From: an uncultured Oscillospiraceae bacterium
GTDB lineage: Bacteria > Bacillota > Clostridia > Oscillospirales > Oscillospiraceae
Assembly: GCA_944385415.1 (NCBI GenBank)
Contig: CALWXC010000001.1
Coordinates: 165,888-229,887, forward strand
Length of the DNA: 64,000 nt
Direction of reading: 5' to 3'
Shown piece after piece: positions 35,717-45,838 of the stretch; positions within the stretch are counted from its first letter, which is position 1; every line of letters starts with the position of its first letter. Below the pieces are notes generated by a model that was not told the origin of the DNA, did no database searches, and worked only from the letters and a program-made list of their open reading frames with translations. The translations under genes and the position numbers were made by a program.

Positions 35717-36141
35717 TGGCCTGGAAAGAAATTCTCGGTCTTTTTTTCGGTGATAAAGCCGTTGACGGTCATGGAAGCCACATGGGTGCCCACATCGTCG
35801 GTGAAATCGACGGTATAGTGGCAGGTGGTGCGGCCGGAGCGGACACAGGAGGCCGTGGCCGTCAGGATTTTGCTCCGGGCCGGGGCAAAATAGGTAATAT
35901 CGTGCTGGAGGGAGATGGTGACCCGGTCGGCGAAACTGTTGGCGGCCACGGCAAAGGCCAGATCGCCTAATGTGAAGATGGCGCCGCCCTGGGGGGTTCC
36001 GGCGGCGTTGCAGTGGCGGGGCTCCAAAATCAGCTGGCAGACGGACCGGCCGGGGGCGGCGTCGACGATGGTCACGCCGGTGACCTCGGAGGCGAACCGG
36101 TCAGCTTTAAAAAATTCCTGGATTTCGGCAAGGGTGGGCAT
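35713..36141 (-). CDS. PaaI-family hotdog thioesterase
   Basis: 142 aa single hotdog domain. The motif HCNAAGTPQGGAIFTLGDLAFAVAAN (quoted here in parts: HCNAAGTPQGG then FTLGDLAFAVA) carries the family's Asn/Gly-rich active-site loop and an acidic residue on the central helix. The start is ATG 36141 with AAAGGAG 8 nt upstream; the frame open to 36426 runs through a palindromic repeat and is rejected. It hydrolyses aryl- or acyl-CoA thioesters. Lying just upstream of the aryl-acid operon, it may release CoA from dead-end intermediates, but it is outside the T-box unit. Confidence 0.9.
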   Translation of the reverse strand: MPTLAEIQEFFKADRFASEVTGVTIVDAAPGRSVCQLILEPRHCNAAGTPQGGAIFTLGDLAFAVAANSFADRVTISLQHDITYFAPARSKILTATASCVRSGRTTCHYTVDFTDDVGTHVASMTVNGFITEKKTENFFPGH

Positions 36142-36191
36142 GGAATTGGCTCCTTTCGGTAGGGACGGTATGGATGGAATACCAAGAGTAC

Positions 36192-36261
36192 GTAGGGGCC
36201 GGCATCCTTGACGGGCCCGGAAGTAGTGCTGCATGGGCGCGTCAGGGATGCCGCGCCCTAC
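36192..36261. repeat. GTAGG...CCTAC palindrome, copy 4
   Basis: A 70-bp unit between the thioesterase and the small membrane protein genes; ends GTAGGGGCCGGCATCC and GGATGCCGCGCCCTAC, middle diverged. Confidence 0.85.
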
Positions 36262-36296
36262 AGCAATGCAGCAGTCCGTCGGGCAGCAGGGACGCT

Positions 36297-36458
36297 TTAA
36301 GACCGATTGCTGTCTATGGCGTGGATGATGCAGGCAACGCCGGAAATGAGAGCGCCCAAAATCATGCCGCCCACGGCGTTGCTGAAACAGATTCCCAGAA
36401 AGAAACCTGCAAAAGCGGCGACACACATGATAATCACAGAGCTGACGCTACGGGACAT
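36297..36458 (-). CDS. small membrane protein (two hydrophobic segments)
   Basis: 53 aa. Two hydrophobic stretches (VIIMCVAAFAGFFLGICF and GGMILGALISGVACII) joined by SNAV; a basic N-terminus; ends in HAIDSNRS. ATG 36458 has AAAGG 9 nt upstream; an earlier ATG three codons up overlaps that site. No family recognised. Length and composition are consistent with a real small inner-membrane protein, not certain. Confidence 0.55.
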   Translation of the reverse strand: MSRSVSSVIIMCVAAFAGFFLGICFSNAVGGMILGALISGVACIIHAIDSNRS

Positions 36459-36511
36459 TCCAATCATCCTTTCTTTTTTCTGAGATGGGTGGGGACTTCT
36501 ATAGAATGACG

Positions 36512-36690
36512 ATGGCCCCCGGACACCGCCCCACAAGGGCGGGCCCGGGGGCCATGGCCTTGCGGCCGGGGGTTCCGCCATCTGCGGATGGCGGTTTGGG
36601 ACGATGGGGAGTTTCGCCCGCTGCGGCGGGCGACCAGAGGCCCTGCCTCTGGACTCCGCGATTTTTTGAAAAAAATCGAGTAAAACTTTT
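36512..36690 (-). repeat. 3'-hairpin element family, copy 6 (downstream of asnS)
   Basis: From the asnS end: AAAAGTTTTACTCGA, CGATTTTTTTCAAAAAATCG hairpin, CCAGAGGCAGGGCCTCTGG hairpin, CGCCCGCCGCAGCGGGCG hairpin, CGCCATCCGCAGATGGCG hairpin, then an outer stem that is ATGGCCCCCGG / CCGGGGGCCAT here instead of GGCCGCCGTCC / GGACGGCGGCC. Both arms have changed together. It ends 12 bp from the asnS stop. Confidence 0.85.
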
Positions 36691-36702
36691 CGCTTTGGAT
36701 GC

Positions 36703-38097
<1,395 letters not shown>

Positions 38098-38127
38098 AGT
38101 ATATACCCTTACTTTCGTAATAATTTT

Positions 38128-39135
38128 TTACAGTAATGTTACCCCGGCGGCTTCGCAGCCCTTGCGGGTTTCCTCGTCCCACAGGCTGCACTGGACCTCG
38201 CCGATGTGGCAGGTGCCGATCATCTGCATGCACAGACGGGACTGGCCGATGCCGCCGCCCATGGTCAGGGGCAGCTTGCCCTCCAGCAGCATCTTGTGGA
38301 AGGGCAGTTCCCGGCGGTCGTCGCAGCCGGCCAGCGTCAGCTGGCGGTCCAGAGACTCAGGGCTGACGCGGATGCCCATGCTGGACAGTTCAAAGGCCCG
38401 GCCCAGCACGTCGTTCCATACCAGCAGGTCGCCGTTGAGCTGCCAGTCGTCGTAGTCGGGGGCGCGGCCGTCGTGAGGCTTGCCGGACTTCAGCTTGCCG
38501 CCGATCTGCATGAGGAACGTGGTGGGATGGTCCTTGACAAAGGTGCTTTCCCGTTCGGAGCCGGTCAGGTCCGGATACCGGTCCTCCAGCTCCTGGGTGG
38601 TGACAAAGGTCACATCCCGCCCGATGGTGCTGCGGAGACTGGGGAACGCAACTCCCAGGGAATCGGCCGTGTCGCAGATGGCGGCCACAATGGACCGGAC
38701 CGTGGATTGCAGATAGGGAATGGTCCGGTCTTCTGCGGTGATGACCTTTTCCCAGTCCCACTGGTCCACATAGATGGAGTGGAGATTGTCCACTTCTTCA
38801 TCCCGACGGATGGCGTTCATGTCGGTGTAGAGGCCCTTTCCCTCCCGGAAGCCGTAGCGCAGCAGTGCCAGCCGCTTCCACTTGGCCAGGGAGTGGACCA
38901 CCTGGGCGTTGGCGTGGACGTCGGGAATGTCGAAGGACACAGGGCGTTCAACGCCGTTCAGATTGTCATTGAGGCCCGAATTTTCCTCTACAAACAGCGG
39001 CGCGGACACGCGGCGCAGATTCAGGGCATTGCAGAGGTTTTGCTGAAAGGTGCTCTTGATAAATTCGATGGCCCGCTGCATTTCATAGCCGGACAGCGGG
39101 GGCCGGTATCCCTGCGGGAGAATCAGTTTGCTCAT
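38128..39135 (-). CDS. asnA: aspartate-ammonia ligase (asparagine synthetase A)
   Basis: 335 aa, standard AsnA length. Makes Asn from Asp, ammonia and ATP; structurally a relative of class II synthetases. Conserved stretches: APLFVEENSGLNDNLNGVER near 44-63, FHMDMNAIRRDE-like region (LYTDMNAIRRDE near 103), VDQWDWEKVI near 125, and the C-terminal GGGIGQSRLCM. Operon partner of asnS. No T-box or other leader is visible in the roughly 70-nt leader. Confidence 0.97.
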   Translation of the reverse strand: MSKLILPQGYRPPLSGYEMQRAIEFIKSTFQQNLCNALNLRRVSAPLFVEENSGLNDNLNGVERPVSFDIPDVHANAQVVHSLAKWKRLALLRYGFREGKGLYTDMNAIRRDEEVDNLHSIYVDQWDWEKVITAEDRTIPYLQSTVRSIVAAICDTADSLGVAFPSLRSTIGRDVTFVTTQELEDRYPDLTGSERESTFVKDHPTTFLMQIGGKLKSGKPHDGRAPDYDDWQLNGDLLVWNDVLGRAFELSSMGIRVSPESLDRQLTLAGCDDRRELPFHKMLLEGKLPLTMGGGIGQSRLCMQMIGTCHIGEVQCSLWDEETRKGCEAAGVTLL

Positions 39136-39203
39136 AATCGGTACCCCTTTGACAAAAACTTGCAGCGCGGCAGCGCCGCAATGCTGTTTCCAACATTCTC
39201 CTT

Positions 39204-39232
39204 AGTATACGATATTCTGCACGTTTTTACAA
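39204..39232 (-). promoter_or_regulatory. asnA-asnS promoter
   Basis: TTGTAA (39227-39232), 17 bp, TATACT (39204-39209) on the minus strand, lying against the stop of the upstream FUSC-like gene. Confidence 0.65.
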
Positions 39233-39236
39233 GTCC

Positions 39237-40154
39237 TCAATGGGGTTCCGGCGGCAATTCCAGCAGTTCCAGCAGATATTCCCGCGCTTGCAGGGCGGTT
39301 TTCAGGTGGTAATTGCAGACGAAGTCGATTTCCTCCGTGCTCTTGCGTCCGGTAAAGTCCGGCAGCGTCAGGCCCAGTTCTTCCAGACGGCGGCAGTTGT
39401 CCTCGTCGGGGATGCCCGGCAGGTCCAGGGTACACAGGGCCGATAATTCCTGTTCCATGCGGTCGGCCAGCTGGAACAGACCCCGCAGGAAACACAAATC
39501 CCGGTCGTGGGCCTCCCGGCGGCGGAAGTGCTGGCGGCGGAAAATGTCCAATTCCACATCCAGCGCCCGCAGGTCCGTCACCATGGGGGTCAGGTCCGGC
39601 GTCAGGTCGTATACGAACCGCTGTTCCAGACAGGCGGGGACGGCGTCGGCCAGCTTGTGCAGGAGATTGGTCACCCGGTGGCGGTTGTTGTAGGGCTTGA
39701 TCAGCATATTGACAGCCAGGGCCACACTCAGGCCGATGGATGTGTCGATGAGCCGGAAGCCCAGGGCCGCCAGCGGCGGGTCGCCGCCGGTGCTGACGCA
39801 GACGGACAGCACGATAATTGCCGTTAGGGACACGGCATAATAGAGCTTGAAAATGCCGCACAGGGCCAGAGCCACCAGAATGCCGCCGCCGATGAGCAGC
39901 ACCGACGGGGTGGGGTCGATGACCAGCAGGAGCATACTGACGATGCCGCCCAGGATGACGCCGACGAATTGAGTTTTGGCGGCGTCCAGGGATTCCCGCA
40001 GGGTCCGGGCCATGGCCACCACGGCGCCCAGGCCCGCAAAGATGGGGCTGTAGGACTGGAACAGCCGGGCGATGGCCAGGGCGATGGTGACGGCCAGAGC
40101 GGTTTTGAACATCCGCAGACCGATATGCAGATGGAGCTTCTGGTGACGTTTCAT
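39237..40154 (-). CDS. aromatic acid exporter / FUSC-like membrane protein
   Basis: 305 aa. The N-terminal half has four to five hydrophobic helices (FKTALAVTIALAIARLF; FVGVILGGIVSMLLLVI; VLLIGGGILVALALCGIF), matching the ArAE/DUF939-type half of aromatic-acid exporters. The C-terminal half is a soluble helical region. ATG 40154 has AAGGGAGG upstream; a frame open to 40355 lacks one. Family members pump out aromatic carboxylates; proximity to the aryl-acid operon is suggestive only. Confidence 0.8.
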   Translation of the reverse strand: MKRHQKLHLHIGLRMFKTALAVTIALAIARLFQSYSPIFAGLGAVVAMARTLRESLDAAKTQFVGVILGGIVSMLLLVIDPTPSVLLIGGGILVALALCGIFKLYYAVSLTAIIVLSVCVSTGGDPPLAALGFRLIDTSIGLSVALAVNMLIKPYNNRHRVTNLLHKLADAVPACLEQRFVYDLTPDLTPMVTDLRALDVELDIFRRQHFRRREAHDRDLCFLRGLFQLADRMEQELSALCTLDLPGIPDEDNCRRLEELGLTLPDFTGRKSTEEIDFVCNYHLKTALQAREYLLELLELPPEPH

Positions 40155-40463
40155 GGGGCCTCCCTTCCCAGAGCGTGGAACGCTTCTGTCTATACCATAC
40201 CATACCGACCGGAAAAGGCAAGGATATATTTGTGAATTTTGTATGACCAATAGGATACCCCAAACGAGGAAAATGTTGCACGGCCATAAAGGCCCCCGCC
40301 CCACGGGCTGCGATTTCGCCCCGGTATGGCGGTGGATGGGGGACTGTTGCCGCACGGCGGCACACGCAGGTGCCGCCCTACATACACGAACACACTACCG
40401 ACAAAGGACGTAGGGCGGGACCTATGTGTCCTGCCGTTGCACCGAACTGCCGACCACCACCGG

Positions 40464-40534
40464 CGTAGGTCGCGGCATCCCTGACGGCCCCGGATGGGGT
40501 GCGGTGTGGGCGCGTCAAGGATGCCGCGACCTAC
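40464..40534. repeat. GTAGG...CCTAC palindrome, copy 5 (compensated variant)
   Basis: Ends read GTAGGTCGCGGCATCC and GGATGCCGCGACCTAC. Relative to other copies the arm bases changed on both sides so that pairing is perfect. Preceded by fragments at 40263-40463, including the roughly 46-bp unit shared with 26309-26356. Together with the element at 40611 these fill the 40155-40855 gap; no gene is credible there. Confidence 0.85.
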
Positions 40535-40610
40535 GAATTATGCGGTGCACCTTGTACGGGCCGATGTCTACATCGGCCCGTACACCGCACCATCGTACCA
40601 TGGTACACAA

Positions 40611-40842
40611 AAGGCCGCCGTCCGCCACCCCGTGATGGGGTGGGGACGGCGGCCTTGCGGCTTTGCCGTGGGGATTGCGCCATCTGCGGATGGCGCTTTG
40701 GGACGATTGGGGATTTCGCGCCGTGCGCGGCGCGGGTGTTTCGCTGGCTGCGGCCAGCGGGAGTTTCGCCCGCTGCGGCGGGCGACCGGGGACGCTGTCC
40801 CCTGGACCCCTGCGATTTTTTGAAAAAATCGAGTAAAACTTT
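40611..40842 (-). repeat. 3'-hairpin element family, copy 7 (downstream of ABC exporter)
   Basis: From the gene end: AAAAGTTTTACTCGA tip, GGGGACAGCGTCCCC hairpin, CGCCCGCCGCAGCGGGCG hairpin, CGCTGGCCGCAGCCAGCG hairpin, CGCGCCGCGCACGGCGCG hairpin, GCGCCATCCGCAGATGGCGC hairpin, and the GGCCGCCGTCC stem with TTTTGT. It has three tandem middle modules, the most of any copy. It ends 13 bp from the stop at 40856. Confidence 0.85.
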
Positions 40843-40855
40843 TTCTTTTTACTCC

Positions 40856-42775
40856 TTATTCCAGCTCGAACGCGCCGGTATACAACTGGTAATACTTACC
40901 CTTCTGGGCGATCAGCTCGTCATGGGAGCCGCGCTCGATGATACGGCCCTGCTCCAGCACCATAATGGCGTCGGAGTTCTTGACCGTGCTCAGCCGGTGG
41001 GCGATGACAAACACCGTCCGGCCCTGCATCAGCTGGTCCATACCACGCTGTACAATGGCTTCCGTTCTGGTATCGATGGAGGATGTGGCTTCGTCCAGAA
41101 TCATAACCGGAGGATCGGCCACAGCGGCGCGGGCAATGGAAAGCAACTGCCGCTGGCCCTGGGACAGCCGTCCGCCGTCGCCCTCGACCATGGTGTTGTA
41201 GCCATCCGGCAGACGGGTGATAAAGTCATGGGCGTTGGCCAGCTTTGCCGCCGCAATACATTCTTCGTCGGTGGCGTCCAGCTTGCCATACCGGATGTTG
41301 TCCATGATGGTGCCGGTGAACAGGTTCACGTCCTGGAGCACGATGCCCAGAGAACGGCGCAGATCGGGCTTTTTGATCTTGTTGATGTTGATGCCGTCAT
41401 AGCGGATTTTGCCGTCGGCAATGTCATAGAACCGGTTGATCAGGTTGGTAATGGTGGTCTTGCCTGCACCCGTCGCGCCGACAAAGGCGATTTTCTGGCC
41501 GGGCTTGGCGTACAGCGTCACATTGTGCAGGACGGTCTTTTCCGGCGTGTAGCCGAAGTCCACGTCGAAGAACCGCACGTCGCCGGTCAGCTTCGTATAG
41601 GTGAGGGTGCCGTCGTGGTGGGGATGCTTCCAGGCCCACAGGTGGGTCCGCTCGTTGGTCTCGGTGAGCTGGCCGTTTTCGTCGTACTTGGCATTAACCA
41701 GAGTGACATAACCGTTGTCCTGCTCCGGCTCCTCGTCCATCAGCTCAAAGATACGCTCGGCACCGGCCAGGGCCATGATCACAGAGTTCATCTGCTGGGA
41801 AATCTGGCTCACGGGCTGGGTGAAGCTCTTGGACAGGGTCAGGAAGGAGGCGATGGTACCAAGGGTCATGGTGCCGATGCCGGTCAGGGTCAGGTTGGGC
41901 ACACCGGCAATGGCCATGGCACCGCCGACGATGGCGATGAGCACATACTGCAAGTTGCCCAGGTTCATCATAACGGGCATCATGATGTTGGCGATGCCGT
42001 TGGCCTTGGTGGCGTGGTCGCAGAGCTGCTCGTTTTTCTGGTCAAACTCCTCTTTGGCGGCTTCCTCATGGCAGAAGACCTTAATGACCCGCTGGCCGTT
42101 GATCATTTCCTCAATGTAGCCGTTGACATCGCCCAGGGCCTTCTGCTGGTTGACAAAGTATTTGGCGGACCGTCCGGCCATGGCCTTGATGGCCTGGAGC
42201 ATCAGGAACAGGCAAACGACGACGAACAGTGTCAGCCAGACGCTCATCTTCAGCATGGAGAAGAAGACGGCGATAATCATGGAGCCGGAGGAGATGACGT
42301 TGGGAATGGACTGGGTGATCATCTGCCGCAGGGTGTCCGTATCGTTGGTGTAATGGCTCATGATGTCGCCATGGGAGTGGGTGTCAAAGTAGCGGATGGG
42401 CAGCGTCTGCATGTGGTTGAACATCTCATCGCGGATGTCCTTGAGGACGCCCTGGGAGATGCGAGCCATCATGCGGGTGTAGGCAAAGGCCGACAGAACG
42501 CCCAGCGCGTACACGGTGCCCATGGTGACGAGGATTTTCAGCAAGGGGGCGAAATCGGGGGCGCTGGCGCCCAGCATGGGGGTAATGTAGTCGTCGATGA
42601 GGGTTTGCAGGAACAGGGACGACGACACGTTGGCAATGGAGCTCATGAGAATGAAGCAGACCACCAGGATAAAGCGGACCCGGTACTGGCCCACAATGTA
42701 GCTCATGAGCCGCTTGGCGGTGGTTTTGACCTGCTTGGGCTTGTGGCCCGAGGATTTATTGGGCAGCGGGGGCAT
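40856..42775 (-). CDS. ABC exporter subunit 2 (TMD-NBD half-transporter)
   Basis: 639 aa half-transporter: six-helix membrane domain (about 30-340) and an NBD with Walker A GATGAGKTTI near 427, signature LSQGQRQLL near 535, Walker B MILDEATSSID near 560. It has a longer insert than its partner between TMD and NBD (LVNAKYDENGQLTETNERTH, near 365-385), common in TmrAB/LmrCD-type heterodimers. It overlaps the partner gene by 20 bp. Likely a heterodimeric multidrug or lipid exporter. Confidence 0.93.
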   Translation of the reverse strand: MPPLPNKSSGHKPKQVKTTAKRLMSYIVGQYRVRFILVVCFILMSSIANVSSSLFLQTLIDDYITPMLGASAPDFAPLLKILVTMGTVYALGVLSAFAYTRMMARISQGVLKDIRDEMFNHMQTLPIRYFDTHSHGDIMSHYTNDTDTLRQMITQSIPNVISSGSMIIAVFFSMLKMSVWLTLFVVVCLFLMLQAIKAMAGRSAKYFVNQQKALGDVNGYIEEMINGQRVIKVFCHEEAAKEEFDQKNEQLCDHATKANGIANIMMPVMMNLGNLQYVLIAIVGGAMAIAGVPNLTLTGIGTMTLGTIASFLTLSKSFTQPVSQISQQMNSVIMALAGAERIFELMDEEPEQDNGYVTLVNAKYDENGQLTETNERTHLWAWKHPHHDGTLTYTKLTGDVRFFDVDFGYTPEKTVLHNVTLYAKPGQKIAFVGATGAGKTTITNLINRFYDIADGKIRYDGININKIKKPDLRRSLGIVLQDVNLFTGTIMDNIRYGKLDATDEECIAAAKLANAHDFITRLPDGYNTMVEGDGGRLSQGQRQLLSIARAAVADPPVMILDEATSSIDTRTEAIVQRGMDQLMQGRTVFVIAHRLSTVKNSDAIMVLEQGRIIERGSHDELIAQKGKYYQLYTGAFELE

Positions 42776-44501
42776 TGTCGTCGTCTCCTTTCACTTGGGA
42801 TTCATAGACTTCGCGGTAGATGGGGTTGGTGGCCAGCAGCTCTTCGTGGGTACCCACGGCGTTGACGCGGCCGTTGTCCAGCACAATGATCCGGTCGGCA
42901 TCCTGCACCGAGGACACACGCTGGGCAATGATGATCTTGGTGGTGTCGGGAATCTCCTCCAGGAAGGCCTGACGGATCATGGCGTCGGTGCGGGTATCCA
43001 CAGCGGAGGTGGAGTCGTCGAGAATCAGAATCTTGGGCTTTTTCAGCAGGGCCCGGGCGATACACAGACGCTGGCGCTGACCGCCGGAGACGTTGGCGCC
43101 GCCCTGCTCAATGTGGGTGTCGTAGCCCTTGGGGAAGGTGGCGATAAACTCGTCGGCCCGGCTCAGATGGCAGGCGTGCTGCATTTCCTCGTCGGTGGCG
43201 TTGGGGTTGCCCCAGCGGAGATTGTCCTTGATGGAGCCGGAGAACAGGGTGTTCTTTTGCAGCACCATGGCCACTTCGTTTCGGAGCGTTTCCACGTCGT
43301 AGTCCCGGACGTCCACGCCGCCCACCAGGACCTTGCCGCAGGTGGCGTCGTAAAGACGGGGAATCAGCTGGACCAGGGTGGACTTGGAGGAACCGGTGCC
43401 GCCGATGACGCCGATGGTCTCGCCGGAACGGATAGACAGATTCACGTCGGACAGACATAGCTTGTTGGTCTTGCCGGTGTAGCTGAAGCTCACGTCCTGG
43501 AACTCAATGGAGCCGTCGGCAACGGTCATAACGGGGTTGGAACCGTTGTGGAGGTCGCTCTGCTCGTCCAGCAGCTCCGTCACACGCTCGGCGCTGGCGC
43601 GGGAGATGGCGATCATGGTGGTGACCATGGCCAGCATCATCAGGCTCATGAGAATCTGGATGACGTAGGAGAACATGGTCATCAGCTCGCCGGTGGACAT
43701 GGCCGTGGTGATGACCAGCTTGCCGCCGAACCAGCTGAGGAGAATCATGCAGGTGTAGATGGAGAACTGCATCAGGGGCATGATGTAGGCCATAAGCCGC
43801 TCGGCCTTGTAGAAGTCCACATAGATGGCCTGGGACACGTCGCCGAATTTCTGCTTTTCCTTTTCCTCGCGGACAAAGGACTTGACGACGCGGATGCCGT
43901 GGAGGTTTTCACCCACCACGTTGTTCAGCTTGTCGTACGTCTCAAAGACCCGGTGGAAGATGGGATAGGAGCGGGTCATAATGAGATACATACCGATGGC
44001 CAGAATGGGCACCACGCACAGGAACACCAGCGTCAGTTCGCTGTTGACCTGGAACGCCATAAACATGGCCAGAATCAGCATGATGGGGGCGCGGACGGCG
44101 ATACGAATGACCATCATAAAGGCGTTCTGGATGTTGGTCACGTCGGTGGTCAGACGGGTGACGATACTGGACGTCGAGAAATGGTCGATGTTGGTAAAGG
44201 AGAAGTGCTGGACATGGTAGAACATGTCTTTACGCAGGTTTTTGGCGAAACCGGCCGAAGCGCGGGAGGCAGCTAGGCCCGACAGGGCGCCGAAGCCCAG
44301 GGAGGCGGCGGCGCAGACAACCAGCACCAGGCCCATGCGGATGGTGTAGCCCATGTCGCCGGGGGTGATGCCGTTGTCGATGAGCTTTGCCATCAGAAAG
44401 GGGATCAAAACCTCCAGGATGACCTCGCAGGTGACGAAGACCGGGGCCAGGATGGTGTCCTTTTTATACTCCCGGATGCTTCGCATGAGTTTTTTGATCA
44501 A
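42756..44501 (-). CDS. ABC exporter subunit 1 (TMD-NBD half-transporter)
   Basis: 581 aa half-transporter. TMD about 15-310; NBD with Walker A GGTGSSKSTLVQL near 370, signature VSGGQRQRL near 470, Walker B ILILDDSTSAVD near 490. The Walker B region has Asp where the catalytic Glu is expected (LDDSTS), so this is the degenerate site of a heterodimer while the partner (LDEATS) is canonical. It begins with TTG at 44501, 9 nt after GGAGG, overlapping the MarR stop by 4 bp. Confidence 0.93.
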   Translation of the reverse strand: MIKKLMRSIREYKKDTILAPVFVTCEVILEVLIPFLMAKLIDNGITPGDMGYTIRMGLVLVVCAAASLGFGALSGLAASRASAGFAKNLRKDMFYHVQHFSFTNIDHFSTSSIVTRLTTDVTNIQNAFMMVIRIAVRAPIMLILAMFMAFQVNSELTLVFLCVVPILAIGMYLIMTRSYPIFHRVFETYDKLNNVVGENLHGIRVVKSFVREEKEKQKFGDVSQAIYVDFYKAERLMAYIMPLMQFSIYTCMILLSWFGGKLVITTAMSTGELMTMFSYVIQILMSLMMLAMVTTMIAISRASAERVTELLDEQSDLHNGSNPVMTVADGSIEFQDVSFSYTGKTNKLCLSDVNLSIRSGETIGVIGGTGSSKSTLVQLIPRLYDATCGKVLVGGVDVRDYDVETLRNEVAMVLQKNTLFSGSIKDNLRWGNPNATDEEMQHACHLSRADEFIATFPKGYDTHIEQGGANVSGGQRQRLCIARALLKKPKILILDDSTSAVDTRTDAMIRQAFLEEIPDTTKIIIAQRVSSVQDADRIIVLDNGRVNAVGTHEELLATNPIYREVYESQVKGDDDNAPAAQ

Positions 44502-44965
44502 GGGTTTATTCCTCCTTCGTCAGTGGTAGGGGTGAGATTGTGGATCATGCGTGCGAACAGGTTGTGGAGCTGCTCGACTTCCTCCGGGGAAAAGCCGGAG
44601 ATCATCAGCTGTTCGGCGGCGTCCAGCTGGTCCAGAACCTGCTGATTGACCTGCATGGCGCGGTCGGTGACGGCGATGCGTTTGCAGCGCCGGTCCTCTG
44701 CCGAGGGCTCCATGCGGACGAAGCCTTTGGCCTCCATCCGCTGCAGCAGACCCGATACGGTGGGGTGACTGAAATCAAAGTGCTTTTCAATGTCCCGGGG
44801 ATAGACTGCCTCGCCCTGCTGCGCGTGGTAGCACAGGTAGCCCAGCACAAAGGACTGGGAGCTGGTCAAATCGAGAGATGCGATTTTGTCGGATACAGCT
44901 TGTTTGAGCAGCTTGCTGACGATCTTGATTTGCAGCCCCAGGGCATCACGGCTGACCGGTTCTAT
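44498..44965 (-). CDS. MarR family transcriptional regulator (non-canonical start)
   Basis: Winged-helix repressor, about 155 aa. The wing region DFSHPTVSGLLQRMEAKGFVRME and the flanking helices are typical. An AUG is missing: a perfect AAAAAAGGAGG lies 9 nt before ATA (44963-44965), and codons after it (EPVSRDALGLQIKIVSKLL) form the expected first MarR helix. The first standard in-frame start is TTG 44869, which would remove that dimerisation helix. So either ATA is used or an ATG was mutated or miscalled. It probably represses itself and the two ABC genes through twin operators upstream. Confidence 0.88.
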   Translation of the reverse strand: MEPVSRDALGLQIKIVSKLLKQAVSDKIASLDLTSSQSFVLGYLCYHAQQGEAVYPRDIEKHFDFSHPTVSGLLQRMEAKGFVRMEPSAEDRRCKRIAVTDRAMQVNQQVLDQLDAAEQLMISGFSPEEVEQLHNLFARMIHNLTPTTDEGGINP

Positions 44966-44987
44966 GGGAAACCGCCTCCTTTTTTGC

Positions 44988-45020
44988 GTAGCATGCTACC
45001 TATATTCGGTAGCATGCTAC
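44988..45020. promoter_or_regulatory. twin MarR operators
   Basis: Two identical palindromes GTAGCATGCTAC at 44988-44999 and 45009-45020, centres 21 bp apart (two helical turns). The second abuts the -10 box of the marR promoter and the first lies just before the marR RBS. A textbook arrangement for autorepression. Confidence 0.88.
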
Positions 45021-45049
45021 ATAATACCGGAAATTGATTTAATTGTCAA
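45021..45049 (-). promoter_or_regulatory. promoter of the marR-ABC exporter operon
   Basis: TTGACA (45044-45049), 17 bp, TATTAT (45021-45026): near-consensus sigma-A promoter, immediately followed by the twin operators. Confidence 0.9.
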
Positions 45050-45215
45050 GGCTGTAAAAAATATTTGATTCATTTTATGCAGCTCACACAAAAAAGTGAT
45101 TGCATTGGAAACCAATTTGCGCAATGGCCCACGAACCTGGACAGACTGCCGACAGGGAGCGTAGGACGGGACCTGTGTCTCCCGCCGCTGATACGCATTA
45201 CCGAACATGCAAACC

Positions 45216-45285
45216 GTAGGGGCCGGCATCCTTGACGGCCCCGGATGGGGGGCATTGTGGGCGCGTCAAGGATGCCGCGCCCTAC
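45216..45285. repeat. GTAGG...CCTAC palindrome, copy 6
   Basis: A clean 70-bp unit in a repeat cluster (about 45140-45595). Beside it are CGTAGGRCGGGACCTRTGT units at 45158 and 45313, and a GTAGGGCGGGGGCTTGCCCC unit near 45388 that recurs at 52635. No gene is credible in the 45050-45838 gap. Confidence 0.85.
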
Positions 45286-45438
45286 GAACATGAACGGACT
45301 GCCGAGAGGGAACGTAGGGCGGGACCTATGTGTCCCGCCGCTGGCAGGCACGTTCCAGTTTCCGCGGGCCGATGGATTCCACCCCGTAGGGCGGGGGCTT
45401 GCCCCCGCCGCCGGGATGCACCAGCGAACATCCGAATC

Positions 45439-45510
45439 GTAGGGGCCGGCATCCTTGACGGCCCCGGATGGGGGGGGCATTGTGGGCGCGTCAGGGATGC
45501 CGCGCCCTAC
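45439..45510. repeat. GTAGG...CCTAC palindrome, copy 7
   Basis: Second 70-bp unit in the same cluster, in the same orientation as copy 6, followed by a GTAGGGGCCGATGTCC fragment that also follows copy 2. Confidence 0.85.
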
Positions 45511-45596
45511 GAATGATGTGTTGCACCCTGTAGGGGCCGATGTCCACAGAAGGTGAACTGGCCTGCACACTGCACCATCGATCAACGGGACAAAGT

Positions 45597-45829
45597 AAGG
45601 CCGCCGTCCCCCACCCGCTGACGGGGTGGGGACGGCGGCCTTGCGGCATACGCCGCGGAGATTGCGCCATCTGCGGATGGCGCTTTGGACGATTGGGGAT
45701 TTCGCGCCGTGCGCGGCGCGGGTGTTTCGCCCGCTGCGGCGGTCGGGAATTTCGCTGGCTGCGGCCAGCGACCAAAGGCCCTGCCTTTGGAAACCGCGAT
45801 TTTTTGAAAAAAATCGAGTAAAACTTTTA
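45597..45829 (-). repeat. 3'-hairpin element family, copy 8 (downstream of DUF89 gene)
   Basis: From the gene end: AAAAGTTTTACTCGA tip with CGATTTTTTTCAAAAAATCG, CCAAAGGCAGGGCCTTTGG hairpin, CGCTGGCCGCAGCCAGCG hairpin, a CGCCGCAGCGGGCG module, CGCGCCGCGCACGGCGCG hairpin, GCGCCATCCGCAGATGGCGC hairpin, and the GGCCGCCGTCC stem. It ends 9 bp from the stop. Confidence 0.85.
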
Positions 45830-45838
45830 TCTTTTTTC

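Noticed and set aside
39202..40365. Overlapping minus-strand frame of 387 codons across the FUSC-like gene
   Set aside because: Arg/Pro/Gly-rich with no hydrophobic segments; the other frame has clear membrane helices and an RBS.
44800..45600. Possible CRISPR-like array (repeated GTAGG units at 45158, 45216, 45313, 45388, 45439)
   Set aside because: Units are of different types, unevenly spaced, with no regular spacers and no cas genes nearby.
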